Position numbers and translations under genes: made by a program
Assembly: GCA_030146705.1 (NCBI GenBank)
Contig: JASLBE010000048.1
Span: 1-35,826 of the forward strand
Length of the DNA stretch: 35,826 bases
Direction of reading: 5' to 3'
Source: Tissierellales bacterium
GTDB taxonomy: Bacteria > Bacillota > Clostridia > Tissierellales > Tissierellaceae
The notes under the pieces: model-generated
What the model saw: only the letters and a program-made list of their open reading frames with translations
What the model was told of the DNA's origin: nothing
The model's database searches: none
In this document: positions 14,257 through 21,645 of the stretch, piece after piece
Layout of the letters: each line of letters opens with the position of its first letter
How positions within the stretch are numbered: position 1 is the first letter of the stretch

Positions 14257-15177
14257 ATGGAGTCTTTAAATTTAGTAGTAGAAGAAGAAGCAGAAGAAAG
14301 ATTAGATTCATACTTAGCCAGTGAATTAGCTGGTCTATCTAGGACTGAAATTAAAAGCTTAATAGTGGAAGGAAATATTAAGGTTAATGGTAGGATAAAA
14401 AAAGCTAGCTATCTTGTTAAAATAAAAGATAAAATAGAAGTGATACTGCCAGAGCAAGAGGAATTAAAGCTAGAGGCAGAAGACTTGAACTTGGATATTA
14501 TATATGAAGATGAATATTTAGCTGTCATTAACAAACCCTATGGAATGGTTGTCCATCCTGGACCAGGTAATCCTAAGGGAACCTTAGTAAATGGTTTGTT
14601 GTATAGCTTTAATAAGCTGGCTAATATGGATGACCCAATAAGACCTGGGATAGTTCATAGGTTGGATAAGGATACATCGGGGCTTTTAGTAATAGCAAAA
14701 GATGACTTGGCTTATGAAGCTTTAGTAAAGACCTTTAAAGCTAGGGATATAGTAAGGTCTTATAGGGCCTTGGTTTTTGGCAGGATGAAAGATGAAGCTG
14801 GAAGGATAGAATGTTTAATAGGTAGACATCCCATTAATAGGCAAAAAATGGCTGTATTAAAAACAGGGGGGAAAAAGTCTATTACTAACTACAGGGTCTT
14901 AGAATTATTTAATAGGTACTCATATATTGAAGCTAATTTAGAAACTGGAAGGACCCATCAAATTAGAGTTCATATGAACTATATTAACCATCCAATAGTC
15001 GGAGATCCCATTTATTCAAATGGTAAAAATGAATTTGGCTTAAAAAGACAGTTCCTCCATTCAAGTAAGATAGGGTTTAATCATCCAATAACAGGAGAAT
15101 ATATGGTTTTTGAAAGTGAGTTACCAAGTGATTTTAAAAAGATTTTAACTGGACTTAGGAGGAGGAGTAATATATGA
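14257..15177 (+). CDS. rluD: RluA-family 23S rRNA pseudouridine synthase (RluD-like)
   Basis: A 306-residue pseudouridine synthase. The N-terminal S4 domain (about 14-75: LDSYLASELAGLSRTEIKSL, then VNGRIKKASYLVK) is followed by the RluA catalytic domain with GMVVHPGPGNPKGTLVNGL, the catalytic motif HRLDKDTSGLLVIAK (Asp137) and GRTHQIRVHM. The domain layout fits RluD, which modifies helix 69 of 23S rRNA, but the exact site cannot be read from sequence alone. ATAGGAGGTTTT precedes ATG 14257. Its last codons overlap the pyrR start (ATGA), which indicates coupled translation. Confidence 0.93.
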   Translation: MESLNLVVEEEAEERLDSYLASELAGLSRTEIKSLIVEGNIKVNGRIKKASYLVKIKDKIEVILPEQEELKLEAEDLNLDIIYEDEYLAVINKPYGMVVHPGPGNPKGTLVNGLLYSFNKLANMDDPIRPGIVHRLDKDTSGLLVIAKDDLAYEALVKTFKARDIVRSYRALVFGRMKDEAGRIECLIGRHPINRQKMAVLKTGGKKSITNYRVLELFNRYSYIEANLETGRTHQIRVHMNYINHPIVGDPIYSNGKNEFGLKRQFLHSSKIGFNHPITGEYMVFESELPSDFKKILTGLRRRSNI

Positions 15178-15707
15178 AAGAGAAGGCTTTAATCTTAGAT
15201 GAAAGTGCTATAAAAAGATCCATTACCCGTATAGCACACGAAATTTTAGAAAAAAATAAGGGGGTAGAAGACCTAGTTCTTGTTGGTATAAAAACTAGGG
15301 GTTACCCACTTGCTGAAAGATTGGCGAAAAGAATAGAAGAAATAGAGGGAGAGAAGTTAGAAGTTTTTTCTTTAGATGTTACCTTGTATAGAGATGATTT
15401 AACAGAAATTAAAAACAAGGAACCTTTAAATAAAAAATTTGAAGCTGATATAGATAATAAAATAGTTGTACTAGTAGATGATGTTATATATACAGGTAGG
15501 ACTACAAGGGCGGCTATGGATGCCATATCTAGCAATGGAAGGCCAGCTAGGATCCAGCTAGCTGTTTTGGTTGATCGTGGACATAGGGAATTGCCAATTA
15601 GGGCTGACTACATTGGTAAAAATGTTCCTACATCGAAAAATGAAAATGTTAAGGTTAGGCTTAAGGAAGTAGATGGAGAAGATAGGATTAATATTGTGGA
15701 AAGATAA
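15174..15707 (+). CDS. pyrR: Bifunctional pyr operon regulator / uracil phosphoribosyltransferase PyrR
   Basis: A 177-residue type I phosphoribosyltransferase. The PRPP-binding loop VVLVDDVIYTGRTTRAA is clear, as are LVGIKTRGYPLAERLAK and VLVDRGHRELPIRADYIGK, typical of PyrR. PyrR binds pyr mRNA in a UMP-dependent way to promote attenuation and has weak uracil phosphoribosyltransferase activity. The start overlaps the end of rluD by 4 bases, with AGGAGGAG just upstream. No pyrimidine-synthesis genes or PyrR-binding leader follow in this window, so it regulates in trans if at all. A hairpin terminator overlaps its stop codon. Confidence 0.95.
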   Translation: MKEKALILDESAIKRSITRIAHEILEKNKGVEDLVLVGIKTRGYPLAERLAKRIEEIEGEKLEVFSLDVTLYRDDLTEIKNKEPLNKKFEADIDNKIVVLVDDVIYTGRTTRAAMDAISSNGRPARIQLAVLVDRGHRELPIRADYIGKNVPTSKNENVKVRLKEVDGEDRINIVER

Positions 15708-15732
15708 TAGGCTGTTTTCAGCCTATTTTTTT
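15706..15732 (+). terminator. Terminator after pyrR
   Basis: A nine-base-pair hairpin, AATAGGCTG (15706-15714) with CAGCCTATT (15719-15727), loop TTTT, followed by five Ts. It begins within the pyrR stop codon and closes the sepF-pyrR cluster. Confidence 0.92.
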
Positions 15733-15839
15733 ATACTTAAAATGCAATTTATCATGATTATAATAAAAGTTAATAAAAATTAATAATCTAGGTAAGTTAG
15801 TAGGTATGCATATTATAAACTTTGATAAATAGCCAAAAC

Positions 15840-15868
15840 TTGAAAACAAAAAAATTCTTTGTTATTCT
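15840..15868 (+). promoter_or_regulatory. Promoter of the lytic transglycosylase gene
   Basis: TTGAAA (15840-15845), a 17-base spacer, TATTCT (15863-15868), and TG one base before the -10 (15860-15861). The start codon follows 34 bases later. The rest of the 15733-15902 gap is AT-rich with nothing recognisable. Confidence 0.65.
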
Positions 15869-15902
15869 TTTAGAGAAATTTAAAAAATAAAAGGAGTTTT
15901 TT

Positions 15903-16466
15903 ATGAGTAAGAATAGAAAAATTATTTTAAGTATATTGTTAGTTGTCCTAGTGGGTATTTTATTTAAGGGGGATTTTGTTTTTGGAGAAGGGATAAATGA
16001 TTATTATGGTGCCAGAGATAATTTAATATCCGAAAAAATACCTATGAAAATTGAGCATCAAATCCACTTATATAACTTATGTGTAGATAGGAATTTAGAC
16101 TACATAAAGACTTTAGCCCTAGTGCAAACGGAAAGTACATTTAATCCTAATGCAGCTAGTAGGAGTAATTTTGGCTATATGCAGATTAATAGGGTTAACC
16201 ATAATAGGTTGGCTAAAAACCTTAAAACGGCCAATGCACCACTAGACCCTTATATTAATTTAAATTGGGGTACTAAAATGTTAGAAGATCTTTATAGGAA
16301 ATATGAAGGCTTGGGATATGAAGGTGATAAATTAGATAGGGCAGTTTGGTCCAGCTATAATAAGGGAGAGGGTGGATTTAAAAGAACAGGAGAAGCAACT
16401 CATTATATAAATAAAAATTATAAGCATATTAATGAAATAAGAAATAAACTAGGTTTTAATAAATAA
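15903..16466 (+). CDS. Lytic transglycosylase (SLT-type) domain protein
   Basis: A 187-residue exported protein. The N-terminus is a signal peptide or anchor (KNRK followed by about 17 hydrophobic residues, with a possible cleavage near VFGEG). The rest is a single soluble lytic transglycosylase domain: ALVQTESTFNPNAAS with catalytic Glu77, SNFGYMQIN, NLNWGTKMLEDLY and AVWSSYNKGEGG. It would cleave the MurNAc-GlcNAc bond of peptidoglycan to give anhydro ends. AAAGGAG lies about 8 bases before ATG 15903. It is monocistronic, between its own promoter and a terminator shared with rqcH. Confidence 0.92.
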   Translation: MSKNRKIILSILLVVLVGILFKGDFVFGEGINDYYGARDNLISEKIPMKIEHQIHLYNLCVDRNLDYIKTLALVQTESTFNPNAASRSNFGYMQINRVNHNRLAKNLKTANAPLDPYINLNWGTKMLEDLYRKYEGLGYEGDKLDRAVWSSYNKGEGGFKRTGEATHYINKNYKHINEIRNKLGFNK

Positions 16467-16504
16467 TTAAATCCCCAAGGGTGTCCTTGGGGATTTAATT
16501 ATTT
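16461..16504. terminator. Shared bidirectional terminator between slt-like gene and rqcH
   Basis: A perfect 20-base inverted repeat (arms 16461-16480 and 16485-16504, loop GTGT), with a CCCCAAGG core and A/T runs on both sides. It contains the stop codons of both convergent genes (16464-16466 and the complement of 16495-16497). Confidence 0.93.
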
Positions 16505-18261
16505 ATTTTAATTTTTCCTATAGCTTCCTTGCTAGGTGTAACAATTATAGTATTAAAATTATCATAAAATACTAGTCCAGCCTTGGCTCCTTTTTGCTTT
16601 CTAACATGTTTTCTTTCAGTATAGTCTACAGAAATATTACTAGAGCCTCTAGCGCTACTATAGTAGGCTGCAAGCAAGGCAGCTTCCTCTAAATCTTCGC
16701 TAGTATAAGCTTGACCATTGGTTTTCATAATAACATGAGAACCGGGCATATTTTGTATATGGAGCCATAGGTCATCCCTAGTGGATTTTTTAAAAGTCAC
16801 TAAGTCATTTTGCCTATTATTTTTCCCAACGAAAATATCAAAACCACTAGTTGAAATGAAGTGGTGTGGCTTAGACTCGTCAGTCTTAATTTTTTTAGGA
16901 TTTTTAGATTTTTTAAGGTAATTTTCAGAAATAAGCTCGTTTTTAATATCTTCTAGGTCATTAATACTTTCTGAGTTATTAATGCTTGTTAAAACATTTT
17001 CCAAATATTCAATTTCATAGCGGGTATGGGGAATTTCCAATTCTAAAAGTTTTACAGCATTTTTTAACCTAGAATATTTTTTATAGTATTTTTGTGCATT
17101 AATGTGGGCAGGTATCTTTTCATCAAGGGGTATGGATACTTTTGCCATTTCAGGATCATAAAAATTATCTAGGCTAACCTCCTTGCTACCTTTTGGTATT
17201 TGATAAAGATTAGCTGATATAAGATCTGCATAGACCTTATACTTATCCCTATCTTTAGCATTTTGAATTTCAATATTTTGTTTTTTAAGCTTATTTTTTG
17301 CCCTATCTAAATTATTATTTACAATTTTTCTTAGGGATTGAGACCTTTGTCCCAACCTATCCACTAAGTCCTTTTCTAAAAAGTAGAAGTCTAAAAGTTC
17401 ATTTATAGAAGCAAAATATTTTAAATTTGAATTCTTAAACTGGTCAAGCGGAACAATATGGAAGCCTAGAATATTACCAGATTCATCGTAGGCAATATTA
17501 GGTTTAATATCCCCAGTTTCTATGGTGGACATAAGTTTGTTGAAAACTTCAAACAACCTGTCCTTTTCATTATTAGTTAAGTTATTAAGCCTAGTTTTAA
17601 AGTCTACTTTTGCAAGGCTACAAACCTGCTTACTAAAAATAGGACTTAGACCAAGGTAGGTCATATAAAAAAACTTAAATATAGGTTTTTTTGGATCGAA
17701 AATATTAAGTTGGCCCACAAAATAAGACCTTGTAAGCTGAAAAGGATCTTGCTTATCTTGTAGGGGTGGTAGAGTATAAGTACTACCAGGGAAGACCTGC
17801 CTAACACTACTCATTTCTTCAGAAACCCTGTTTACAGAATCTATTACTTTTTGCGTTTCTTTATCAATTAAGATTATATTACTGTGGCGACCCATTACTT
17901 CTATTACTAGTCGCTTTTCTTTATTTATTCCAAGTTCATCCTTAGATAAAAGATCTATAAAAACAATCCTATCAGTTTTAAATTGTTCTATATTTAAAAT
18001 TGTAGACCCTATTAAGTGTTTCCTTAAAATCATACAAAACATAGGTGGCTCCTTGGGATTATCCTTAATATTTTTTGTTAGGTAAATCCTAGGATTATTA
18101 CTGCTTGCTGAGAGTAAAAGTGTAAGGTTTTCTCCATTAGACCTAGTATGAATGAAAATTTCATCTTTTTCAGGCTGGTATACCTTATTAATCTTTCCTC
18201 CCACTAGTTTTTCACTTAATTCTTTTACAACTGAATTTATTACTATTCCATCAAATGCCAT
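16495..18261 (-). CDS. rqcH: Ribosome quality control protein RqcH (NFACT family)
   Basis: A 588-residue NFACT protein, the bacterial Rqc2/NEMF homologue formerly called fibronectin-binding protein A. It binds stalled 50S-peptidyl-tRNA complexes and recruits tRNA-Ala to add C-terminal alanine tails. Seen: the NFACT-N domain (about 1-200; AFDGIVINSVVKEL, VIEVMGRHSNIIL), with Asp97-Arg98 at the same numbered positions known to be needed for Ala-tailing in Bacillus subtilis RqcH; the helical and coiled-coil middle (about 300-440); and the C-terminal NFACT-R domain (FDIFVGKNNRQND, DLWLHIQNMPGSHVIMK, YTERKHVRKQKGAKAG). GGAGG lies about 8 bases before ATG 18261. It is complete and monocistronic. 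Confidence 0.97.
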   Translation of the reverse strand: MAFDGIVINSVVKELSEKLVGGKINKVYQPEKDEIFIHTRSNGENLTLLLSASSNNPRIYLTKNIKDNPKEPPMFCMILRKHLIGSTILNIEQFKTDRIVFIDLLSKDELGINKEKRLVIEVMGRHSNIILIDKETQKVIDSVNRVSEEMSSVRQVFPGSTYTLPPLQDKQDPFQLTRSYFVGQLNIFDPKKPIFKFFYMTYLGLSPIFSKQVCSLAKVDFKTRLNNLTNNEKDRLFEVFNKLMSTIETGDIKPNIAYDESGNILGFHIVPLDQFKNSNLKYFASINELLDFYFLEKDLVDRLGQRSQSLRKIVNNNLDRAKNKLKKQNIEIQNAKDRDKYKVYADLISANLYQIPKGSKEVSLDNFYDPEMAKVSIPLDEKIPAHINAQKYYKKYSRLKNAVKLLELEIPHTRYEIEYLENVLTSINNSESINDLEDIKNELISENYLKKSKNPKKIKTDESKPHHFISTSGFDIFVGKNNRQNDLVTFKKSTRDDLWLHIQNMPGSHVIMKTNGQAYTSEDLEEAALLAAYYSSARGSSNISVDYTERKHVRKQKGAKAGLVFYDNFNTIIVTPSKEAIGKIKINN

Positions 18262-18286
18262 AATTTAACCTCCATTATCTTATACA

Positions 18287-18315
18287 AGTATACCATTAGT
18301 CATTAGTAATATAAA
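18287..18315 (-). promoter_or_regulatory. Promoter of rqcH
   Basis: On the minus strand TG-G-TATACT (18295-18287) forms an extended -10, with TTTATA (18315-18310) as a possible -35 at 17 bases. The rqcH ATG is 25 bases downstream. Confidence 0.6.
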
Positions 18316-18342
18316 ATTTATAGGATAAAATATTAAAAAAAC

Positions 18343-18370
18343 TTAATAAACTATAGATATATAGTATAAT
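18343..18370 (+). promoter_or_regulatory. Candidate promoter of the yicC-remA-gmk operon
   Basis: TTAATA (18343-18348), a 16-base spacer, TATAAT (18365-18370). A second TATAAT at 18385-18390 lies so close to the ribosome binding site that it would leave almost no leader. The region is very AT-rich, so this is tentative. Confidence 0.4.
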
Positions 18371-18406
18371 AGTATCTATAATATTATAATACATGAGGTG
18401 GTAGAT

Positions 18407-19288
18407 ATGTTAATTAGTATGACTGGCTTTGGTAGAGGAGAGTTCGAATCGGAGTCATATAGTTTTAAAGTAGAAATAAAAACAATTAATCATAGATATA
18501 ATGATATTTCCATTAGGATGCCTAGGTATTTGAATTTCATAGAGGAAAATATAAAAAAGGAAGTAAAAAAATATGTTAGGCGTGGGAAAGTTGATATATA
18601 TATAAACTTAGAATGCTTAGATGAAAGTTCTTTAAATATAGACCTAGACCTAATACTTGCCAGGGAACTTTATGAAAAGTTAAGCCTACTTAAGGACGAA
18701 CTTGGCATTAAAGAGGAACTTAAAACAAGAGACATTTTAAGCATGGGAGATATAGTAAAAATAGAGAGGAAAATTTTAGATGAAGACCTCCTATGGGAAG
18801 GAATAGAGACTGCTATAACAAGGGCCCTTAAAGATTTAATGGATATGAAAAAACTAGAGGGTGAAAACCTTGAAAGAGATATGGTCTTAAAGTTAAATAA
18901 AATTAAGGATAAAATATTAGAAATAGAAAAAAGGGCACCATTTGTAGTTGATGAGTATAAGGAAAAACTAGAATTTAGGATAGGCGAAATCCTAAAAGAT
19001 GAAAGTCTTATAAGTACAGGAAAATTAGCTGAAGAAGTAGCTTTTTTTGCAGATAAAAGCAATATAGATGAAGAGATAACTAGACTATATTCCCATATAG
19101 ACCAGTATTTTAAAATTATAGGGACTAGGGAAGTAGTTGGTAGAAAATTAGATTTTTTAATCCAGGAGATGAATAGGGAAATAAATACAATTGGGTCCAA
19201 ATCAGGAGATATAGAGATTACAGAAAATGTAGTAGAAATTAAATCGGAAATAGAAAAATTAAGGGAACAGGTACAGAATATAGAGTAA
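18407..19288 (+). CDS. yicC: YicC/YloC-family endoribonuclease
   Basis: A 293-residue protein with the invariant N-terminus ISMTGFGRGE, then VEIKTINHRYNDISIRMPRY, and the C-terminal DUF1732 part (DKSNIDEEITRLYSHIDQ, KLDFLIQEMNREINTIGSK). YicC-type proteins are reported to be endoribonucleases acting on structured RNA in Escherichia coli and B. subtilis. ATG 18407 is chosen because GAGGTGG (18395-18401) lies 5 bases upstream; the frame opens at GTG 18398, but that is inside the binding site. It heads the cluster yicC-remA-gmk-rpoZ-coaBC, the order of the B. subtilis yloC region. Confidence 0.95.
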   Translation: MLISMTGFGRGEFESESYSFKVEIKTINHRYNDISIRMPRYLNFIEENIKKEVKKYVRRGKVDIYINLECLDESSLNIDLDLILARELYEKLSLLKDELGIKEELKTRDILSMGDIVKIERKILDEDLLWEGIETAITRALKDLMDMKKLEGENLERDMVLKLNKIKDKILEIEKRAPFVVDEYKEKLEFRIGEILKDESLISTGKLAEEVAFFADKSNIDEEITRLYSHIDQYFKIIGTREVVGRKLDFLIQEMNREINTIGSKSGDIEITENVVEIKSEIEKLREQVQNIE

Positions 19289-19302
19289 AGTAGGGGGACA
19301 AT

Positions 19303-19545
19303 ATGGTAGATAAGTTAATAAATATAGGATTTGGAAATGTAGTATCATCAAATAGGATGATTGCAATTATTAGTCCAGAATCTGCACCAGTGAAAAGATT
19401 AATCCAAGAGGCAAGAGAAGAGGGTTTGTTAATAGATGCAACTTATGGTAGAAAGACTAGGGGAGTAATAATAATGGATAGTAAACATGTTATATTATCA
19501 GCAATCCAGCCTGAGACTATAAGTGGTAGAGCATCAGAGTTATAA
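19303..19545 (+). CDS. remA: RemA-like regulator (DUF370)
   Basis: An 80-residue protein with the full RemA signature: KLINIGFGNVVSSNRMIAI, ISPESAPVKRLIQEA, DATYGRKTRGVIIMDSKH and ILSAIQPETI. In B. subtilis RemA is a ring-forming DNA-binding activator of matrix genes and osmoprotection genes. In organisms without those genes the target is not known, and none is visible here. It sits between yicC and gmk, as in Bacillus, with GTAGGGGGA about 6 bases before ATG 19303. Confidence 0.95.
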   Translation: MVDKLINIGFGNVVSSNRMIAIISPESAPVKRLIQEAREEGLLIDATYGRKTRGVIIMDSKHVILSAIQPETISGRASEL

Positions 19546-19559
19546 TTAGGAGGTAGAGT

Positions 19560-20168
19560 ATGGATTTAGGTTTTTTATTAATTGTTTCTGGCCCAGCAGG
19601 TGTTGGTAAAGGAACAGTTTGTAATGCACTTTTAGATAGGGATGATGATGTAGTATTTTCTGTTTCATCTACTACTAGGAAGCCAAGAGTTGGTGAGCTA
19701 GACGGGGTAAACTATAACTTTATAGATAAGGAAGATTTTGAGGAAAAAATAGAAAAAGGTGAGTTTTTAGAGTATGCCTTTGTGCATACAGACTATTATG
19801 GAACTTCAAAATCTTTTGTTGAAGATGGAATAGCTAAGGGTAAGATAGTCTTACTTGAGATAGATGTCCAAGGAGCTATCCAGGTTAAGGATAAGCATCC
19901 TGAAGCTGTTACTATATTTATCCTACCTCCATCTATGGAAGAGCTGGAAAGAAGAATTGTAGATAGGAATACTGAGACTAAGGAACAAATAGAGAGAAGA
20001 ATGAAAAATGCTTATAAGGAAATAAACTTATTAGATAAATATGATTATTTTGTAGTTAATGATGATTTAGACCAGGCTATTGAGGATATAAACTCCATAA
20101 TATTGGCAGAAAAACACAAGGTAAAAAGAAAAATTAATTTAAAAGAAAAATACTTAGGAGGTAGGTAA
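19560..20168 (+). CDS. gmk: Guanylate kinase
   Basis: A 202-residue cytosolic enzyme that phosphorylates GMP to GDP with ATP. Seen: P-loop SGPAGVGKGTV, the GMP-binding region SSTTRKPRVGELDGVNYNF, FLEYAFVHTDYYGTS and LLEIDVQGA, then the lid with RRIVDRNTET. AGGAGGTAGAGT precedes ATG 19560. It ends 1 base before rpoZ, so translation is probably coupled. The length is normal for the family. Confidence 0.98.
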   Translation: MDLGFLLIVSGPAGVGKGTVCNALLDRDDDVVFSVSSTTRKPRVGELDGVNYNFIDKEDFEEKIEKGEFLEYAFVHTDYYGTSKSFVEDGIAKGKIVLLEIDVQGAIQVKDKHPEAVTIFILPPSMEELERRIVDRNTETKEQIERRMKNAYKEINLLDKYDYFVVNDDLDQAIEDINSIILAEKHKVKRKINLKEKYLGGR

Positions 20169-20169
20169 T

Positions 20170-20388
20170 ATGTTAAACCCATCATTTAGAGATTTAGCAG
20201 AAAGAGGGGACAGTAGGTATACTCTTGCTATTTTAATAGCTAAAAGGGCAAGAAAGATAGTTGATGGATCTAAGCCATTAGTTGAAACTGAGTCCAAGAA
20301 ACCAGTTTCTATAGCTTTGGAGGAAGTCTTAAGTGGAAAAATAACTTATAATAGGGAGAACGATGTAAATATTATAGATGAAGAATAG
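20170..20388 (+). CDS. rpoZ: RNA polymerase omega subunit
   Basis: A 72-residue protein with RDLAERGDSRYTLAILIAKRAR and the conserved KKPVSIALEEVLSGKI. Omega helps assemble and stabilise RNA polymerase around beta-prime. The binding site TAGGAGGTAGG lies in the end of gmk, and position between gmk and coaBC is the standard Firmicutes order. It ends in an acidic tail (NIIDEE) and its stop overlaps an upstream in-frame extension of coaBC that is not used. Confidence 0.96.
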   Translation: MLNPSFRDLAERGDSRYTLAILIAKRARKIVDGSKPLVETESKKPVSIALEEVLSGKITYNRENDVNIIDEE

Positions 20389-20404
20389 TTCTAGGAGTGA
20401 AAAT

Positions 20405-21601
20405 ATGTTAAAAGGAAAAACTATAGTCCTAGGAGTTACAGGTGGTATAGCTGTTTATAAATCTGTTGACCTAGTAAGTAGATTAAAAAAAGAAGGGGCT
20501 AATGTTGAGGTAATAATGACAGATGGAGCCAAGGAATTTGTAACCCCTTTAACTTTTCAAACTATGTCTAATAATGTTGTCCATCATAAGATGTTTAGTG
20601 AAATAACTTCTTATGATGTAGAACATATATCCTTGGCTAAAAAAGCAGACTTAATAGTCATAGCTCCAGCAACAGCTAATATAATAGGAAAAATAGCCAA
20701 CGGTATAGCAGATGACCTATTGACAACAGTTGTTATGGCCACTAAGAAAAGGGTATTATTAGCTCCTGCTATGAATACTCAAATGTATTTAAATCCATTT
20801 GTTCAGGAGAATATGAAAAAACTTGAAGATAATGGTTATGAGTTTATAAATCCTACTTCAGGCTTGCTGGCTTGTGGAGATGTTGGTAAGGGCAAAATGT
20901 CAGAGCCTATAGACATTTTAGATTATATTAAGTCTAGTTTTGTAGATAAGGACCTAGAGGGACTAGATATAACAATTACTGCAGGTCCGACAATAGAGCC
21001 TATAGATCCTGTTAGGTATATGTCTAATAGGTCCAGTGGTAAGATGGGATATAGTCTAGCTAAAAATGCCTCTGATAGGGGGGCTAGGGTTAACTTAATA
21101 TCAGGGCCTTCTAAATTAGACCCGCCTAAGGGAGTAAACTTTATTAAGGTAGAGACTGCAATTGAAATGAAGGATATGGTTGAAAAGTATTTTGATAAGA
21201 CTGATGTTTTAATAAAGTCAGCAGCTCCATCTGATTATAGGGCAAAAGATATAAAAAATGAAAAGATGAAAAAGACTGATACTGGTAAAGAAATAAATAT
21301 TAGTTATATTGAAAACCCAGACATAGCTGCATATTTTGGTAAAAAGAAAAGGGATCAAATAATTGTTGGTTTTGCAGCTGAAACATCAAACCTTATTGAA
21401 AATGCTAAGAAAAAAATCCAAAAAAAGAATTTTGATTTTATTGTTGCAAATGACGTTACCAAGGATGGTGCAGGATTTGATATAGATACAAATATTGTTA
21501 GTATCATAGATAAAGATGGCAATAAAACAGACTATCCAATAATGGAAAAGTCTAAGTTGGCAGAAGTTATTTTAGATAAAGTTATGGATATATTAAAATA
21601 A
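20405..21601 (+). CDS. coaBC: Phosphopantothenoylcysteine decarboxylase / phosphopantothenate-cysteine ligase
   Basis: A 398-residue bifunctional coenzyme A enzyme. The N-terminal flavin-dependent decarboxylase CoaC (about 1-180) shows GVTGGIAVYKSVDLV, FQTMSNNVVHHKMF, HISLAKKADLIVIAPATANI and LLAPAMNTQMY. The C-terminal synthetase CoaB (from about 185) shows ITAGPTIEPIDPVRYMSNRS, SGKMGYSLAKNA and IVGFAAET. Together they convert 4-phosphopantothenate and cysteine to 4-phosphopantetheine. ATG 20405 follows AGGAGTGA by 5 bases; the frame is open to ATG 20378 within rpoZ, but that site has no binding sequence. Confidence 0.96.
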   Translation: MLKGKTIVLGVTGGIAVYKSVDLVSRLKKEGANVEVIMTDGAKEFVTPLTFQTMSNNVVHHKMFSEITSYDVEHISLAKKADLIVIAPATANIIGKIANGIADDLLTTVVMATKKRVLLAPAMNTQMYLNPFVQENMKKLEDNGYEFINPTSGLLACGDVGKGKMSEPIDILDYIKSSFVDKDLEGLDITITAGPTIEPIDPVRYMSNRSSGKMGYSLAKNASDRGARVNLISGPSKLDPPKGVNFIKVETAIEMKDMVEKYFDKTDVLIKSAAPSDYRAKDIKNEKMKKTDTGKEINISYIENPDIAAYFGKKKRDQIIVGFAAETSNLIENAKKKIQKKNFDFIVANDVTKDGAGFDIDTNIVSIIDKDGNKTDYPIMEKSKLAEVILDKVMDILK

Positions 21602-21629
21602 AAGCTAGACTAGTCTAGCTTTTATTTTT
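21595..21629 (+). terminator. Terminator after coaBC
   Basis: A 15-base-pair perfect hairpin (21595-21609 with 21614-21628, loop CTAG) ends in TTATTTTT. It overlaps the coaBC stop codon and lies only 17 bases before the priA start, so priA needs read-through or a promoter within this stretch; none is obvious. Confidence 0.85.
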
Positions 21630-21645
21630 GTAAAAGGATGATTTA

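Noticed and set aside
15708..15902. PyrR-binding attenuator after pyrR
   Set aside because: Only an ordinary terminator and a promoter for the next gene are seen; there is no antiterminator or pyr gene.
18670..19200. 176-codon open frame on the minus strand
   Set aside because: It lies entirely within yicC in antisense and its Ser/Ile-rich translation matches no family; yicC itself is unmistakable.
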